Shown: positions 1-8,399, counted from the first letter of the stretch. The stretch: 64,000 bases of DNA from VRUE01 sp963702705 (GCA_963702705.1 CAVPDR010000002.1:682001-746000); one strand, 5' to 3'. Program-made: numbers and translations. Notes: a model not told the origin generated them from the letters alone.

Positions 1-224
1 TCTACATCGACCTGCCACTGGACAACCCCGCCACCGCGCTCGTCGCCGACCACCTCGAGCGACTCGGCGTCTCCTACGCCGGAATCTTTCCCAACAGCCG
101 CTGCGACGGCGACGTGCTGCGCATGCAGTCGCTGCACCGCGTTCGGATCAAGGTCGACGACGTCGCAGTCGCCTCCGAGCACGGCCGGGAGCTGCTCGAT
201 TACGTCCTCGCCGACATTCCCTAA
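1..224 (+). CDS. C-terminal fragment of a GNAT/ATP-binding-like regulatory protein
   Basis: The window opens inside this gene; codons run from base 3 to a TAA at 222-224, giving about 73 residues. The fragment contains a segment of the form LPLDNPAT followed by an LGVSYAGIFP-like stretch, then GDVLRMQ. This resembles the C-terminal half of acyltransferase-like domains fused to RsbW-type ATP-binding proteins in actinobacteria. That family call is from memory of the pattern, and the catalytic part lies outside the window. Its stop overlaps the convergent stop of the sigma factor gene by four bases. Confidence 0.45.
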   Translation, partial: YIDLPLDNPATALVADHLERLGVSYAGIFPNSRCDGDVLRMQSLHRVRIKVDDVAVASEHGRELLDYVLADIP

Positions 225-931
225 AGCGGGGCCTCTCGGGACGCCAGGTGCGTGCCAACCTTGCGCTTGACCCGCTGCAGGGCGTTGTCGACGGTCTTGG
301 TGTCGCACTCGAGGCGTTCCGCCGTCGCCTCGTAGGAATGGCCGTCGAGATAGAGCGAAAGCACCCGGCTCTCGAGGTCGGAGAGCACGCCTGAACCGCC
401 GGAAAGGCAGGAGACGAGGCTTTCGAGCTCTTCGGCGGCGATCACCTGGTTGACCGGGTCGTGGACCGTCGGCCCCGGCAGGATCTCGTCGAGCGTGGTG
501 TCGGACTCGCCGGCTGCGGCCGGGGTCTGGCTGAAGGAGACGTACTGGTTGAGCGGCGTGTGCTTGTTGCGGGTGGCCGTCTTCACCGCGGTGATGATCT
601 GGCGGGTGATGCAGAGCTCGGCGAAGTTGCGGAAGCTCGACTCGCGATCGGTGCGGTAGTCGCGGATCGCCTTGTAGAGGCCGAGCAGGCCTTCCTGGAT
701 CAGGTCATCGGCCTCTCCTCCGAGCAGGAAGTAAGACGAGGCCTTGAGGCGGACGAAGCCGCGGTAGCGGCGCACGATCGCGTCGTAGGCATCGGTCCTA
801 CCCTCCTTGGCGAGGGCGACCAGATAATGATCATCAAGCTCTGGTTGAGGGTTAGGATCGGCAGGCCTGAGCGAGCCGTTGAGGCGCCCGGACGGGAGTT
901 GCATTTCCTGGGTAGGCAAAGATAGAGCCAC
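221..931 (-). CDS. sigH: SigH-family RNA polymerase sigma factor (sigma-30/Spo0H-like)
   Basis: Predicted alternative sigma-70-family factor of 236 residues that directs RNA polymerase to a subset of promoters. Region 2 is visible at about residues 35-110 (an AYDAIVRRYRGFV stretch, then the region 2.2-type DDLIQEGLLGLYKAI), and region 4 with a helix-turn-helix at about 185-228 (LESRVLSLYLDGHSYEATA). Length and motifs fit the SigH group rather than ECF factors. Start is GTG at 931, preceded by AAGGAG. It follows rlmB and cysS, an arrangement common in Firmicutes and some actinobacteria. A promoter of its own is seen about 110 bases upstream. Confidence 0.88.
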   Translation of the reverse strand: MALSLPTQEMQLPSGRLNGSLRPADPNPQPELDDHYLVALAKEGRTDAYDAIVRRYRGFVRLKASSYFLLGGEADDLIQEGLLGLYKAIRDYRTDRESSFRNFAELCITRQIITAVKTATRNKHTPLNQYVSFSQTPAAAGESDTTLDEILPGPTVHDPVNQVIAAEELESLVSCLSGGSGVLSDLESRVLSLYLDGHSYEATAERLECDTKTVDNALQRVKRKVGTHLASREAPL

Positions 932-1039
932 AGATCCTTCTCCTTGACGAAGGGTCGTGGCGCCTTACCTCCCCTGGCGGCGCCCTGTATGGACCGGGTA
1001 TCTCAGACTCAAGCTGAGGTTCACCCTTGTTGGCGCGTT

Positions 1040-1067
1040 AGTTTACGGCCGCGCGGAGTTCTGTCAA
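1040..1067 (-). promoter_or_regulatory. Promoter for the sigma factor gene
   Basis: On the minus strand a perfect -35 box TTGACA (1062-1067) is followed after 16 bases by TAAACT (1040-1045). Transcription would start near 1033 and leave a leader of about 100 bases, which contains the inverted repeat GGCGCC...GGCGCC before the start codon. Confidence 0.65.
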
Positions 1068-1104
1068 CCCCAGATCGATTTTTCTGCAAATTGCGTTGCA
1101 GCCG

Positions 1105-1755
1105 CTAGCGCTGGCGAACAGCCTCGAAGAGCAGCGCCGTGGCGGCCGCCGAGACGTTGAGCGAGTCGATCTTGCCGCGCTGCGGCAGGGCGATCAGCCC
1201 GTCACACGCGGATGCGACCCGGGGCCGCAGCCCCTTGCCCTCTCCGCCCAGGACGAGGACGGTGGGACCGCTCAGGTCAACGTCCCACGGCGCTTGCTTC
1301 GCCCCGGCATCGGCCCCCCAGATCCAGAAGCCGGCTTGCTTCGCCTCACCGAGCCAATCGGCGAGGTTGCGGACATGGGCGATGCGCAGATGCTCGACTG
1401 CACCGGCAGACGTCTTGCAGGCGACAGCGGTGATCTCCGCCGAGCGCCGGTCGGGGATGACCACCCCCGCCGCGCCGGCAGCCTCGGCGGACCGGCAGAC
1501 CGCACCGAGGTTGCGCGGATCCTGCACCTGATCCAGGGCAACGAGAAGCGCGTTGTCGCTACCCAGCAGTTCAGCGGAGCCTACGTAGGGATATGGCTCC
1601 ACCTCGGCCACAACCCCCTGATGGTCAGGGGAACCGCAGAGCCGCTCCAGCTCCTCACTCGACGCCTCCGGAGAGCGCCAGATGCGATTGACCTGACGCC
1701 GACCGCGTTCCGCCTCGGCAACCGGCTGCTTACCGTAGATCAGCTGCGAAGCCAT
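1105..1755 (-). CDS. rlmB: 23S rRNA (guanosine-2'-O-)-methyltransferase RlmB (TrmH/SpoU family)
   Basis: SAM-dependent enzyme that methylates the 2'-O of G2251 in the peptidyl-transferase P loop of 23S rRNA. The three SpoU motifs are present: QDPRNLGAVCRSAEAAG (about 74-90), VLVLGGEGKGLRPRV (about 165-179) and IDSLNVSAAATALLFE (about 196-211). At 216 residues it is slightly short because the N-terminal RNA-binding domain is abbreviated. Its ATG directly follows the TAG of cysS with no gap, so translation is probably coupled. A tRNA ribose methyltransferase of the same family is less likely given the cysS-rlmB order. Confidence 0.9.
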   Translation of the reverse strand: MASQLIYGKQPVAEAERGRRQVNRIWRSPEASSEELERLCGSPDHQGVVAEVEPYPYVGSAELLGSDNALLVALDQVQDPRNLGAVCRSAEAAGAAGVVIPDRRSAEITAVACKTSAGAVEHLRIAHVRNLADWLGEAKQAGFWIWGADAGAKQAPWDVDLSGPTVLVLGGEGKGLRPRVASACDGLIALPQRGKIDSLNVSAAATALLFEAVRQR

Positions 1756-3165
1756 CTAGCCCTTGGGCACGAGCTTCGCGCCCTCAGCCCCGTCGCGCAC
1801 TTCCCAGCCAAGCTCAGCCAGCCGGTCGCGAATCTCATCAGCCCGCCCAAAATCCTTAGCCGCCCGAGCTTCCTGTCGTTCCTCGAGAAGCTTCTCCGCC
1901 CCGTCGTCGGCCTCAGCTCCCCGATCCGGCTGGGTAAGGGAGCTGAGGCCGACGAGGTCGAGCATCTCCGCCACTGCATCAGAGTCTCCGGGCACCTCGC
2001 CCCGATTCGCTTCCCCCATGAGCTCAAATACCTCGGCCATAGCCCTCGGCGTATTGAAATCGTCCGCGAGGGCCTCCCTGAAGCTCTCGACCCGGGAGCC
2101 CGCCGCGGTGGGCGGAGCATCGGGGGAGGGCCCGACAGAGCCTCCCCGCTGTTGCTCTGGCGGGCCCTCCCCCGATGCCCACCCAACGGGGTGCTCCCTA
2201 AAGAAGTTCCTCAGCCGCTCAACCTGCGCCACGGCTTCTTCCATCTGCTGCGGCCCAAACGCCAACGGCTGCCTGTAGTGCCCGGAGATCAGATACGCGA
2301 CGACCGCCTCCGACCCGTACTGGTCCAGGGCCTCCGACAGCTGGAAGATGTTCCCCTCCGACTTCGACATCTTCTCCGCGTCCGTCTCGACCATCCCGTT
2401 GTGCATCCAAGCCCGCGCAAACGTCCTCCCCGCCCCCTCGGACTGGGCGATCTCGTTCTCGTGATGGGGGAAGACCAGGTCCGAGCCACCGCCGTGGATC
2501 GCGAACGAGGCCCCCAACTCGGCCTCGGCCATCGCCGAGCACTCGATGTGCCAGCCGGGCCTTCCGGGCCCCCAGGGCGAAGCCCACGAGGTGTCCTCGT
2601 CGGGCTTGCGGGCCTTCCAGAGGGCGAAGTCGAGCGGGTCTTCCTTGAGCGACGCCGAGCCGGCCTCCTCGCCCTGATCCATGTCCTCGGTGCGCCGGTT
2701 GGAGAGCTTGCCGTAGGCGGCGAAGCTGCGCACCCGGAAGTAGACGTCGCCGCCGGACTCGTAGGCGTGCCCCGCCTCAATCAGGTCGGAGATCAGGCCG
2801 ACAATCCGCTCGATCGTCTCGGTCGCCAGCGGCTCGGCGTCGGGACGGCCCAGCCCAAGGCGACCGGTGTCCTCGAAGTAGGCCCGGGTCATGCGCCTGG
2901 CAAACTCGGCCGACCCCTCTCCCGCGTCCCGGGCCGCGACGTAGATCTTGTCGTTGATGTCGGTGACGTTGACGACAAGCTTCGCCGTGTACCCCTCCGA
3001 CCTGAGGAACCGGGCGAGCAGGGAAAAGACAACGAACGGGCGCGCATTGCCGATGTGGATACGGCTGTAAACCGTGGGCCCACAGGCGTAGATCCCGACC
3101 TCGGCACCGGGGTCGAGCGTGACGATCCCACCCGAAAGCGTGTCCTTGATCCGCACCTCGCGCAT
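1756..3165 (-). CDS. cysS: Cysteinyl-tRNA synthetase
   Basis: Class I aminoacyl-tRNA synthetase, 469 residues. Visible are the zinc cysteine and HIGH motif region (GIYACGPTVY, HIGN at 37-40), the zinc-site segment GWHIECSAMA and HHENE, and KMSKSEGN near residue 265. Residues about 329-350, between the catalytic core and the C-terminal helical domain, are encoded by a palindromic insert described separately. The MshC ligase of mycothiol synthesis is a close paralogue, but the operon position before rlmB and the C-terminal tRNA-binding extension favour CysS. Confidence 0.93.
   Translation of the reverse strand: MREVRIKDTLSGGIVTLDPGAEVGIYACGPTVYSRIHIGNARPFVVFSLLARFLRSEGYTAKLVVNVTDINDKIYVAARDAGEGSAEFARRMTRAYFEDTGRLGLGRPDAEPLATETIERIVGLISDLIEAGHAYESGGDVYFRVRSFAAYGKLSNRRTEDMDQGEEAGSASLKEDPLDFALWKARKPDEDTSWASPWGPGRPGWHIECSAMAEAELGASFAIHGGGSDLVFPHHENEIAQSEGAGRTFARAWMHNGMVETDAEKMSKSEGNIFQLSEALDQYGSEAVVAYLISGHYRQPLAFGPQQMEEAVAQVERLRNFFREHPVGWASGEGPPEQQRGGSVGPSPDAPPTAAGSRVESFREALADDFNTPRAMAEVFELMGEANRGEVPGDSDAVAEMLDLVGLSSLTQPDRGAEADDGAEKLLEERQEARAAKDFGRADEIRDRLAELGWEVRDGAEGAKLVPKG
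2117..2178. repeat. Palindromic element inside cysS
   Basis: Two perfect 18-base arms (2117-2134 and 2161-2178) flank a centre that pairs again (CAGAGC with GCTCTG). The whole 62 bases can fold into one hairpin. It is read in frame and codes for a Gly/Pro/Ser/Glu-rich linker in CysS. I found no second copy in this window. Confidence 0.85.
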
Positions 3166-3186
3166 GGGTGCGGATGCTAGAGAGGT

Positions 3187-4056
3187 CTAGAAAGTCCGGT
3201 AGCCGGAGCCCGAGGCAGTCGCTGCCTTGCGCTCCCAGCTCGGCGCAGTTGCGTCGGCCGCGGCCAGAACCTCGCGCCGCGCCCGCGAGGTGCTCGCCTT
3301 GATCTCGTCCTCGGCGGCCCGCCTGACCCGCTCCTCGCGCTGCTCAGCCTGCGCCCGGATGCGGTCTGACTCGGCTTTCAGCGCTTGCTCGGCGCGGGCC
3401 CGAGCCAATTCGGCGGCCTCGCCTTCGACCTTCTCAACCAGCGTTCGGACACGCTCGTCGGCCTCGCGGCGGACATCCTCGGTGCCCTGCATCACCCGCT
3501 CCTCGATCTCGGTCTCGAGCTTGATCGCCAGCTGGTGCGCCTCGGCGGTGGCGGCCTCGGCTTCGACGGCGCGCTGCTCCGCCGCGGCCACGCGCTGGTC
3601 GGCCTCGAGCTTTGCCTGATCCAGCGCCGCCTTGTGGCGCTTCTCGGCATCTTTCTCGGCGCGCTCGATCCCTATCGCGACCGACTTTTGGGCCTCAGCC
3701 TTGAACGAGCCCATCTCGGCAGAAAGCTTTTCCCGATCGGCCTGAGCGCGCTGCTGCGCCTGCTCGAAGGCCTTCTCGGCCCGGTCCCGATCGGCCTCGG
3801 CACGCGTGGCTCGCGCCTCCGCGTCCTTGCGCTTGGCACGCTCGGCATCGATCCGCTCGCGCCCCTCCTCGCCGATCTTGCGCAGCGTCTCCATCGCCCG
3901 CTGCTTGGTCTCCGCATGAACCCGCTCCGCCCGCTCTTCGGCCTTGGCGACGCGCTCCTCGCTGACCCGGACCCACTCAAGCGCCTGCTTAGCCGTCTCG
4001 TGCAGCTCCTCAGTGGCCGCACCGACCGCTTTCAGCTGAACCGCAGGCTCGCCCAT
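3187..4056 (-). CDS. Long coiled-coil protein of unknown function
   Basis: 289 residues, almost entirely charged heptad sequence rich in Glu, Ala, Arg and Lys from about residue 12 to 270, predicting a continuous helix; no signal peptide or membrane segment. The C-terminus is short and polar. I chose ATG at 4056; a GTG at 4080 is possible but has no better ribosome site. It ends 21 bases before cysS and may be cotranscribed with it. It could be a scaffold or DivIVA-like polarity protein, but nothing in the sequence decides that. Confidence 0.7.
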   Translation of the reverse strand: MGEPAVQLKAVGAATEELHETAKQALEWVRVSEERVAKAEERAERVHAETKQRAMETLRKIGEEGRERIDAERAKRKDAEARATRAEADRDRAEKAFEQAQQRAQADREKLSAEMGSFKAEAQKSVAIGIERAEKDAEKRHKAALDQAKLEADQRVAAAEQRAVEAEAATAEAHQLAIKLETEIEERVMQGTEDVRREADERVRTLVEKVEGEAAELARARAEQALKAESDRIRAQAEQREERVRRAAEDEIKASTSRARREVLAAADATAPSWERKAATASGSGYRTF

Positions 4057-4146
4057 GAAACGGCAACCTACTATCCGCACCGGAGGCGTATCTACCCCCG
4101 CCTCCCATATAAACGCGCATTTAGCGAATTAGCGAGACGCGCCGAA

Positions 4147-4260
4147 GAGCCAATCCCGGTAGGGGTGGAACGTCTTGTACTTTTTGGGCGCTGACCTTGA
4201 GGCGTCAGCAAATCCGGCACCATCCAAAAAGTTAAGTGGAACCCCTACCGGGATTGGCTC
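4147..4260. repeat. Dispersed palindromic repeat, family 1, copy A
   Basis: About 114 bases whose two ends are complementary (GAGCCAATCCCGGTAGGGG and its reverse complement). The paired arms continue inward through an ACTTTTT/AAAAAGT block to a centre containing ACCTTGAGGCG. It matches copies at 18036-18147 and, reversed, 44631-44742. It supplies the last codons and the TAG stop of the acyl-CoA synthetase. Confidence 0.88.
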
Positions 4261-5897
4261 TCAGCCTCCCGCTCATGCAGCTCCCGCTTGAGGATCTTGC
4301 CGGTCGCGTTGCGGGGAAGCTCATCGAGGAACTCGATTTCACGCGGCGCCTTGTAGGCAGCGAGGTTGGCCTTGATGTGGGCTTTCAGCTCTTCTTCCGA
4401 CACCTCGGCCTCCGCCTCGGCAACGACGAATGCCTTGAGCCGCTGGCCGAACTCCTCATCCTCGACGCCGATCACGGCGACCTCGACGACGGCGCCGTGG
4501 TCGGCAAGCAGGTCCTCGACCTCGCGCGGGAAGACGTTCTCGCCACCCGAGACGATCATCTCGTCATCGCGGCCGTCGATGAAGAGGCGGCCGTCGGAAT
4601 CGAGATGGCCGACGTCGCCGCTGCTGAGCAGGCCGTCGATCACCTCCTTGCCACCGCCTCCGGTGTAGCCCTCGAAGGACATCTCGTTGCCGACGAAGAT
4701 CCGCCCGACCTCGCCGTTGGGCACCTCTTCCCCGGCCTCGTCGTAGAGCCGGACGACGGTGCCTCGCGGCGGGCGTCCAGCAGTGCCGGGAGCGGCCCTC
4801 AGGTCCTCGGGCGTGGCGACCGTCGCGTAGGCGACCTCGGTCGAGCCGTAGAGGTTGTAGACGTTGTCGCCGAACCGGTCCATCCACTCGGTCGCCAGCT
4901 CGCCCGGCAAGGCCGAACCCGAGGCCGAGGTGATCCGCAGCGAGGAGAGGTCGTAGGCGCCCAGCGTCTCCTCGGGGAGGCGCAGGATGCGCTGCAGCAT
5001 CACCGGTACCACGGCAAGCACCTCGGCGCGATAGTCCTGCACGGCGCGCAGCGTCTCCTCCTCGTCGAAGCGGCGGCGCAGGACCATCGTCGAGGCAGTC
5101 GGCAGGCTCATCACGAAGTGGAAGAAGCCCCAGGAGTGAAAGAGCGGTGCCGCGATCACCATCGTCTCGCGCGCCCGGTAAGGGATCTTGTCGATCAGCG
5201 CGGCGATCGCCATCAGGCCGTCGGGACTCGAGCGCTGCGCCCCCTTCGGCGTACCGGTGGTGCCCGAGGTGAGGATGACGAAGCGCGGCGTGTCGGGTGG
5301 GGGCTTGAGGTTGGAGTCGTCGCCGGCGGCGATCAGCGAATCGAGCGAGGCGCCCTCGATTTCCCCATCGTGCCAGGCGATCACGCGGGCGATGCCCTCG
5401 TCCACCCCGTCGAGCAGGCCGCTGAACTCCTCGTCGTAGACGAGCGCCTTCGGCTGCTCGCGCCGGGTCACCTCGACCAGCTGCGGCCCGGCGAACATCG
5501 TGTTGAGGTAGAGCGCGCTGGCGCCGAGCTTGGCCGCGGCCAGGGTCGTCTCGATGAAACCGCGGTGATTGCGGCACATGACGCCGATGCCATCGCCCGG
5601 GCCGATCCCCATCTCGGCGAAGGAGTTGGCGAGCGCGTTGGTGCGGCGGTGCACCCGCTCGAAGCTGAGCGAGCCGCGTTCGTCGATCAGCATCGTCTCG
5701 TGCGGGTATTTGTGCGCCGCGGTGGCGACGCCGGTGGCCGGCGAGGCGCCCCAGCGCAGGAAGGTCGTCGCCACTTTGGCCGCCTTGTCGGGACGCACCA
5801 GGCCGACGACGCCGGCCTCGCGCAGGACCTTTGCCTCAAAGACCGAGTCGGAGGCCGACCGGCGGATGCCCGCCACTATGGAACCGAGTGTTCCCAT
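4245..5897 (-). CDS. AMP-dependent acyl-CoA synthetase (fatty-acid CoA ligase family)
   Basis: 550-residue ANL-superfamily enzyme that adenylates a carboxylic acid and transfers it to CoA. Motifs: the phosphate loop TSGTTGTPKG (about 190), YGSTEVAYATV, the adenylate-binding hinge DGRDDEMIVSGGENVFP and the catalytic lysine region RNATGKILKREL near the end. Substrate is unknown; FadD-type medium or long chain acids are plausible given other beta-oxidation genes in the window. Its final five codons and stop lie within repeat copy A, so the element has probably trimmed or replaced the original C-terminus. Confidence 0.85.
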   Translation of the reverse strand: MGTLGSIVAGIRRSASDSVFEAKVLREAGVVGLVRPDKAAKVATTFLRWGASPATGVATAAHKYPHETMLIDERGSLSFERVHRRTNALANSFAEMGIGPGDGIGVMCRNHRGFIETTLAAAKLGASALYLNTMFAGPQLVEVTRREQPKALVYDEEFSGLLDGVDEGIARVIAWHDGEIEGASLDSLIAAGDDSNLKPPPDTPRFVILTSGTTGTPKGAQRSSPDGLMAIAALIDKIPYRARETMVIAAPLFHSWGFFHFVMSLPTASTMVLRRRFDEEETLRAVQDYRAEVLAVVPVMLQRILRLPEETLGAYDLSSLRITSASGSALPGELATEWMDRFGDNVYNLYGSTEVAYATVATPEDLRAAPGTAGRPPRGTVVRLYDEAGEEVPNGEVGRIFVGNEMSFEGYTGGGGKEVIDGLLSSGDVGHLDSDGRLFIDGRDDEMIVSGGENVFPREVEDLLADHGAVVEVAVIGVEDEEFGQRLKAFVVAEAEAEVSEEELKAHIKANLAAYKAPREIEFLDELPRNATGKILKRELHEREAESQSR

Positions 5898-5910
5898 CGG
5901 ACCGGGAAGC

Positions 5911-6366
5911 CTAGTCGCTATCCACCGAGGCGACTGCGATGCAGGCGATGCCCTCGCCGCGGCCGATCCAGCCCATTCCCTCGTTGGTCGTCGCCTTGAC
6001 GCTGACCCGGGCCGAGGTCGCCTCGGCGAGCGTCCGCTCCATCTCGGCGCGCAGCGGCCCGATCCGCGGCTCCTCGCAGATCAGGGTCGCGTCGATGTTG
6101 ACGATCCGGCCGCCGACGGTGCCGACCGCGGTGCGCAGGAGGTCGATCGAGTCGGCGTCGCGCCAGGCCTCGTCGTCGTCGGGGAAGAGGGTGCCGATGT
6201 CGCCCTGGCCGGCGGCGCCGAGCAGAGCGTCGATCACCGCGTGGGTGAGCACGTCGGCGTCGGAGTGACCGGCGAGGCCGCGCGGGTGTTCGACCTCGAC
6301 TCCGCCGAGGACGAGGCGCCGACCCTCGGCGAAGCGGTGGCTGTCGTAGCCGATCCCGACGCTCAC
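5911..6366 (-). CDS. ispF: 2-C-methyl-D-erythritol 2,4-cyclodiphosphate synthase
   Basis: Non-mevalonate isoprenoid pathway enzyme of 151 residues that cyclises CDP-methylerythritol phosphate with release of CMP. The metal-binding GYDSHRF at the N-terminus and AGHSDADVLTHAVIDALLGA (about 33-52) are diagnostic. It starts at GTG 6366; the GTGA overlaps the TGA of the upstream PHP gene, which indicates translational coupling. ispD lies about 2 kb upstream on the same strand, separated by a divergent pair, whereas the two genes are adjacent in many actinobacteria. Confidence 0.95.
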   Translation of the reverse strand: MSVGIGYDSHRFAEGRRLVLGGVEVEHPRGLAGHSDADVLTHAVIDALLGAAGQGDIGTLFPDDDEAWRDADSIDLLRTAVGTVGGRIVNIDATLICEEPRIGPLRAEMERTLAEATSARVSVKATTNEGMGWIGRGEGIACIAVASVDSD

Positions 6367-7214
6367 CGGCTCGACTCCTCGCGCACCGGACCGGGCAGCG
6401 GCTCCAGCCGGCGGCGGCGGCCCTCGAAGACGCAGATCTCCTCGACCCCGAGGTCGGCGAGGAACTCCAGCGCGCGGTCGTAGCCGAAGCCGACCTGTTC
6501 GGGCAGGTGGGCGTCGGAGGAAAGCGCGAAGTGAGCCCCGGCCTCGACGCACATCTCGGCGAAGCCCCGCGCCGGGTAGAGCTCGCCGACCGGCTTGCGC
6601 AGCCCCGCGGTCGAGAGCTCGACCGCGATCCCGCTCTCGGCGATCGCTTCCACCGCCGGCTCGTAGTAGTGGCGCGGGTCGCGCTCGGGCAGCGGCCGGG
6701 CGCCGCCCCAGACCTTGACCAGGTCGGGGTGGGCGAGGATGTCGAAGAGGCCGGCCCGGGCACACTCGGCGAGGGTGGCGAAGTAGCGGCGCCAGACCTC
6801 GTCGGGATCACCCTTGCTCTCCCAGACGTCCCAGCCGGGGTGGTCGACCGCCTCGTCACCGACGAAGTGGACCGAGCCGACCACGTAGTCGAAGTCGCGC
6901 GCCTCCAGCAACTCCGCCGTGCGGTCCTCGGCGGCCGGGATGTAGTCGCACTCGACCCCGAGCCGCAGCGGCGTGCCGCGGACGAACTCGCAGTAGGCAT
7001 CGAGATCGTCGCGTGCCTGTTCCTCCCAGAACGGGTGGCGCCAGAGGTCGAGCGCCTGGGTGAAGCGGTAGACGTGCTCGGAGACGCCCAGCTCCTCGAT
7101 CCCGGCCTCCGCGGCGGCGGCGAGGTAGCGGTCGACGTTGGTGGCGGTGAAGTAGCGCTCGGCGGTCGTGTCCGGCTCGTCGGGGCGCAGGTGGAGGTGG
7201 TAGTCGGTGAGCAT
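6363..7214 (-). CDS. PHP-domain histidinol-phosphatase-like hydrolase
   Basis: 283-residue polymerase-and-histidinol-phosphatase superfamily protein. The N-terminal DYHLHL, the EHVYRF segment, GVECDY, GSVHFV, LAHPD and the C-terminal SDAH supply the expected His/Asp/Glu metal ligands in order. The length fits HisJ/HisK-type histidinol-phosphate phosphatase, the step before histidinol oxidation in histidine synthesis, though no other his gene is nearby. It overlaps ispF by four bases. Confidence 0.82.
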   Translation of the reverse strand: MLTDYHLHLRPDEPDTTAERYFTATNVDRYLAAAAEAGIEELGVSEHVYRFTQALDLWRHPFWEEQARDDLDAYCEFVRGTPLRLGVECDYIPAAEDRTAELLEARDFDYVVGSVHFVGDEAVDHPGWDVWESKGDPDEVWRRYFATLAECARAGLFDILAHPDLVKVWGGARPLPERDPRHYYEPAVEAIAESGIAVELSTAGLRKPVGELYPARGFAEMCVEAGAHFALSSDAHLPEQVGFGYDRALEFLADLGVEEICVFEGRRRRLEPLPGPVREESSR

Positions 7215-7259
7215 GAGGACGCGAGATTAGGCGACCCGGGCCGCGGATACGCTGAGACC

Positions 7260-8255
7260 ATGGTCCATCTGCGGATCGTCGTCCCGGAAGACCGCTGCGG
7301 CAAGGTCCTCGACCTGCTCGAAGCGGCACCCTCGGCCTCCAACCTCGTCTTTCTCGCCGGCGCGGCGCGGCAGCCGAAAGGCGACGTCGTGCTCTGTGAC
7401 ATCGCCCGCGAGGAAGCCAGCGTCCTGATCGAGGACCTCGTGGAGCTGGGCGTGGCGCGCGACGGCTCGATCGCGCTCGAGCAGATCGACTCGCAGCTCT
7501 CCGACGCCGCCGACCGGGCCGAGCGCGCCGCTCACGGCAAGCCCTCCAATGCGGTCGTCTGGGAGGAGGTCGAGGCGCGCACCTCGGAGAGCACCGAGCT
7601 GGGCGGCAACTTCCTCATCTTCATGGTCCTCGCCTGCCTGATCGCCTCGGTCGGGATCTTCCTCGGCTCGCCGATCCTGATCGTCGGCGCGATGGTGGTG
7701 GGGCCGGAGTTCGGCCCGCTTGCCGGCTTCTGCGTGGCTGTGGTCGAGCGCCGGCGGAGCGTCGCCCTGCGCTCGCTCACCGCCCTCGCAATTGGCTTCC
7801 CGGTCGGCATAACCGCCGCCTTCCTCTTCACCTTGATCTCGAAGGAGACCGGCATGATCGACGCAGACTTCAGCGGCTCGATGCACCCGCTGACCCAGTT
7901 CATCTCCAAACCCGACGACTTCTCCTTCATCGTCGCCGCCTTCGCCGGCGCCGCCGGCGTGCTCTCGCTGACCTCGGCCAAGTCGGGGGCGCTGGTCGGG
8001 GTGCTGATCTCGGTGACGACGATCCCCGCCGCCGCAAACATCGGCGTCGCCGCCGCGCTCGCCGACTGGTCGGAATGGCGCGGTGCGATGGCGCAGCTCG
8101 CGGTCAACCTGACCGCGATCGTGCTCGCCGGCGTCACCACCCTGCGCATCCAGCGCAAGCTCTACGAACGGCGGCGGTTGCGGCACATGGGCGACGGCGC
8201 CCGCGCCGTCGCCGGCCTGCCCACCGACCGCCGCGGAACGATGCCGCCGCGATGA
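7260..8255 (+). CDS. DUF389 family membrane protein
   Basis: 331 residues. A soluble N-terminal part (about 1-110) begins MVHLRIVVPEDR; it is followed by six or so hydrophobic helices with the family's typical MVVGPEFGPLAGF segment and a short charged tail. Function of DUF389 proteins is not established. Start ATG at 7260 lies 45 bases from the divergent PHP gene. Its stop overlaps the start of the next small gene (ATGA). Confidence 0.85.
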   Translation: MVHLRIVVPEDRCGKVLDLLEAAPSASNLVFLAGAARQPKGDVVLCDIAREEASVLIEDLVELGVARDGSIALEQIDSQLSDAADRAERAAHGKPSNAVVWEEVEARTSESTELGGNFLIFMVLACLIASVGIFLGSPILIVGAMVVGPEFGPLAGFCVAVVERRRSVALRSLTALAIGFPVGITAAFLFTLISKETGMIDADFSGSMHPLTQFISKPDDFSFIVAAFAGAAGVLSLTSAKSGALVGVLISVTTIPAAANIGVAAALADWSEWRGAMAQLAVNLTAIVLAGVTTLRIQRKLYERRRLRHMGDGARAVAGLPTDRRGTMPPR

Positions 8256-8398
8256 TCCGCCAGCTCGCGATCCTCCTGGCCGCCTTCGCGATCGGCACCG
8301 CCATCGCGGTGGCGTTCGGTGCGGTCAGCTTCGGAGTCGCGCTCGGCGTCGGCCAAGTCTGCTTTGCCGCGACACTGGTCTGGGTTCTACTTCGGTGA
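8252..8398 (+). CDS. 48-residue small membrane protein
   Basis: Short gene that starts on an ATG overlapping the TGA of the DUF389 gene. The product is almost wholly hydrophobic, with two membrane segments joined by a Gly/Ala-rich turn and ending VWVLLR. The overlap implies coupled translation, so it may be a partner subunit of the DUF389 protein. I do not recognise a family. Confidence 0.6.
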   Translation: MIRQLAILLAAFAIGTAIAVAFGAVSFGVALGVGQVCFAATLVWVLLR

Positions 8399-8399
8399 T

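Noticed and set aside
1096..3180. 694-codon plus-strand open frame opposite rlmB and cysS
   Set aside because: It lacks family motifs and mirrors well-conserved genes on the minus strand; high-GC DNA keeps antisense frames open.
4036..4146. GGAGGCG/CGCCTCC inverted repeat at about 4080-4107 as a further repeat family
   Set aside because: Only one copy and short; could be a simple local hairpin.
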